A stretch of 7,496 nucleotides of DNA from Faecalimonas sp. Lineage in GTDB: Bacteria; Bacillota_A; Clostridia; Lachnospirales; Lachnospiraceae. The DNA lies in contig JAPFCT010000019.1 of assembly GCA_026169575.1 (NCBI GenBank), forward strand, positions 1-7,496, given 5' to 3'. Positions 7,412 to 7,496 of this stretch are shown piece after piece (position 1 is the stretch's first letter; the number at the start of each line of letters is the position of its first letter). Made by a program: the position numbers and the translations under genes. The notes beneath the pieces were generated by a model, which was not told the origin of the DNA, searched no databases, and was given only the letters and a program-made list of their open reading frames with translations.

Positions 7412-7429
7412 AAAAAGAAAAGGGGATTT
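7389..7429 (+). promoter_or_regulatory. Hairpin sequestering the transposase ribosome binding site
   Basis: AAATCTCCTTTTT (7389-7401) can pair with GAAAAGGGGATTT (7417-7429) over 13 consecutive pairs, two of them G-U, with a 15-base loop. The right arm contains the Shine-Dalgarno AGGGGA (7421-7426) of the ORF starting at 7434, and the left arm contains the anti-Shine-Dalgarno CTCC. Only transcripts started upstream of 7389 carry both arms. The promoter -10 lies in the loop, so the element's own transcript lacks the left arm. It is not a terminator, as no T run follows beyond four bases. Confidence 0.6.
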
Positions 7430-7433
7430 TGTC

Positions 7434-7496
7434 ATGAATGAATTGTTAGAATGGCTGAATTATATTGAGGATAACCGTCAGCAGGCGAAAGTACGG
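7434..7496 (+). CDS. Probable ISAs1-family transposase, N-terminal 21 residues (truncated by window end)
   Basis: An ATG at 7434, 7 bases after AGGGGA, opens a frame that runs off the window. The visible residues, MNELLEWLNYIEDNRQQAKVR, match the opening of ISAs1/H-repeat transposases as I recall it: a short helix, then I-x-D-x-R and a basic K-V/I-R that leads into the conserved H-x-L-x-D-I segment. The DDE catalytic core is not visible. The call also rests on the neighbouring terminal-repeat-like sequence. With only 21 residues an unrelated helical protein cannot be excluded. Confidence 0.5.
   Translation, partial: MNELLEWLNYIEDNRQQAKVR

Larger units (their letters stand above)
7341..7496 (+). 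mobile_element. Left end of a probable ISAs1-family insertion sequence (right part outside window)
   Basis: Three things point to a transposable element entering here: a sequence resembling ISAs1-type ends (GCGCTGTCAAAATCACGAC, from 7344), a compact promoter and ribosome binding site about 50-90 bases inside, and an ORF whose first residues resemble ISAs1/H-repeat transposases. The preceding gene ends at 7311 with no terminator before the boundary. The exact left boundary is uncertain by several bases. Neither the other end nor a target duplication can be seen. Confidence 0.55.

Overview
The window reads as a piece of a Clostridia chromosome, most likely Lachnospiraceae. Base composition is near balanced, the Shine-Dalgarno sites are strong AGGAGG types, and the proteins look like the SbcD, SbcC, MATE and PurF-like proteins of gut Firmicutes. 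This is judged from protein character and recall of related sequences, not from a search.

Layout. Positions 1-1397 hold a minus-strand gene whose 3' end is cut off by the window. It encodes a PurF-like amidophosphoribosyltransferase paralogue of at least 465 residues. Its glutaminase half has lost the catalytic cysteine and other key residues, while the phosphoribosyltransferase half and the iron-sulfur cysteines are retained. Positions 1398-1708 are a divergent intergenic region with a candidate promoter for each side. A plus-strand cluster follows: sbcD (1709-2836), sbcC (2836-5658, sharing one base with sbcD), a MATE-family efflux transporter (5667-7043) and an unrecognised 76-residue protein (7081-7311). 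The gaps are so short, and terminators so clearly absent, that the four are probably one transcription unit driven by the promoter at 1637-1665.

From about 7341 to the end, the sequence looks like the left end of an insertion sequence of the ISAs1 type: a candidate terminal repeat, a promoter, and the first 21 codons of a transposase. A 13-bp hairpin in any transcript entering from outside would bury the transposase ribosome binding site. A transcript started at the element's own promoter would lack the upstream arm. This matches the known logic by which some insertion sequences avoid activation by neighbouring transcription, and it is relevant here because the sbcDC cluster points straight into the element.

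SbcC and SbcD form the ATP-dependent SMC-like nuclease that opens hairpins and processes DNA ends. The MATE protein and the small protein have no evident mechanistic link to it beyond co-transcription. No CRISPR array, tRNA, rRNA or wholly new multi-gene system was seen. The most unusual items are the pseudo-glutaminase PurF paralogue and the hairpin at the transposon end.
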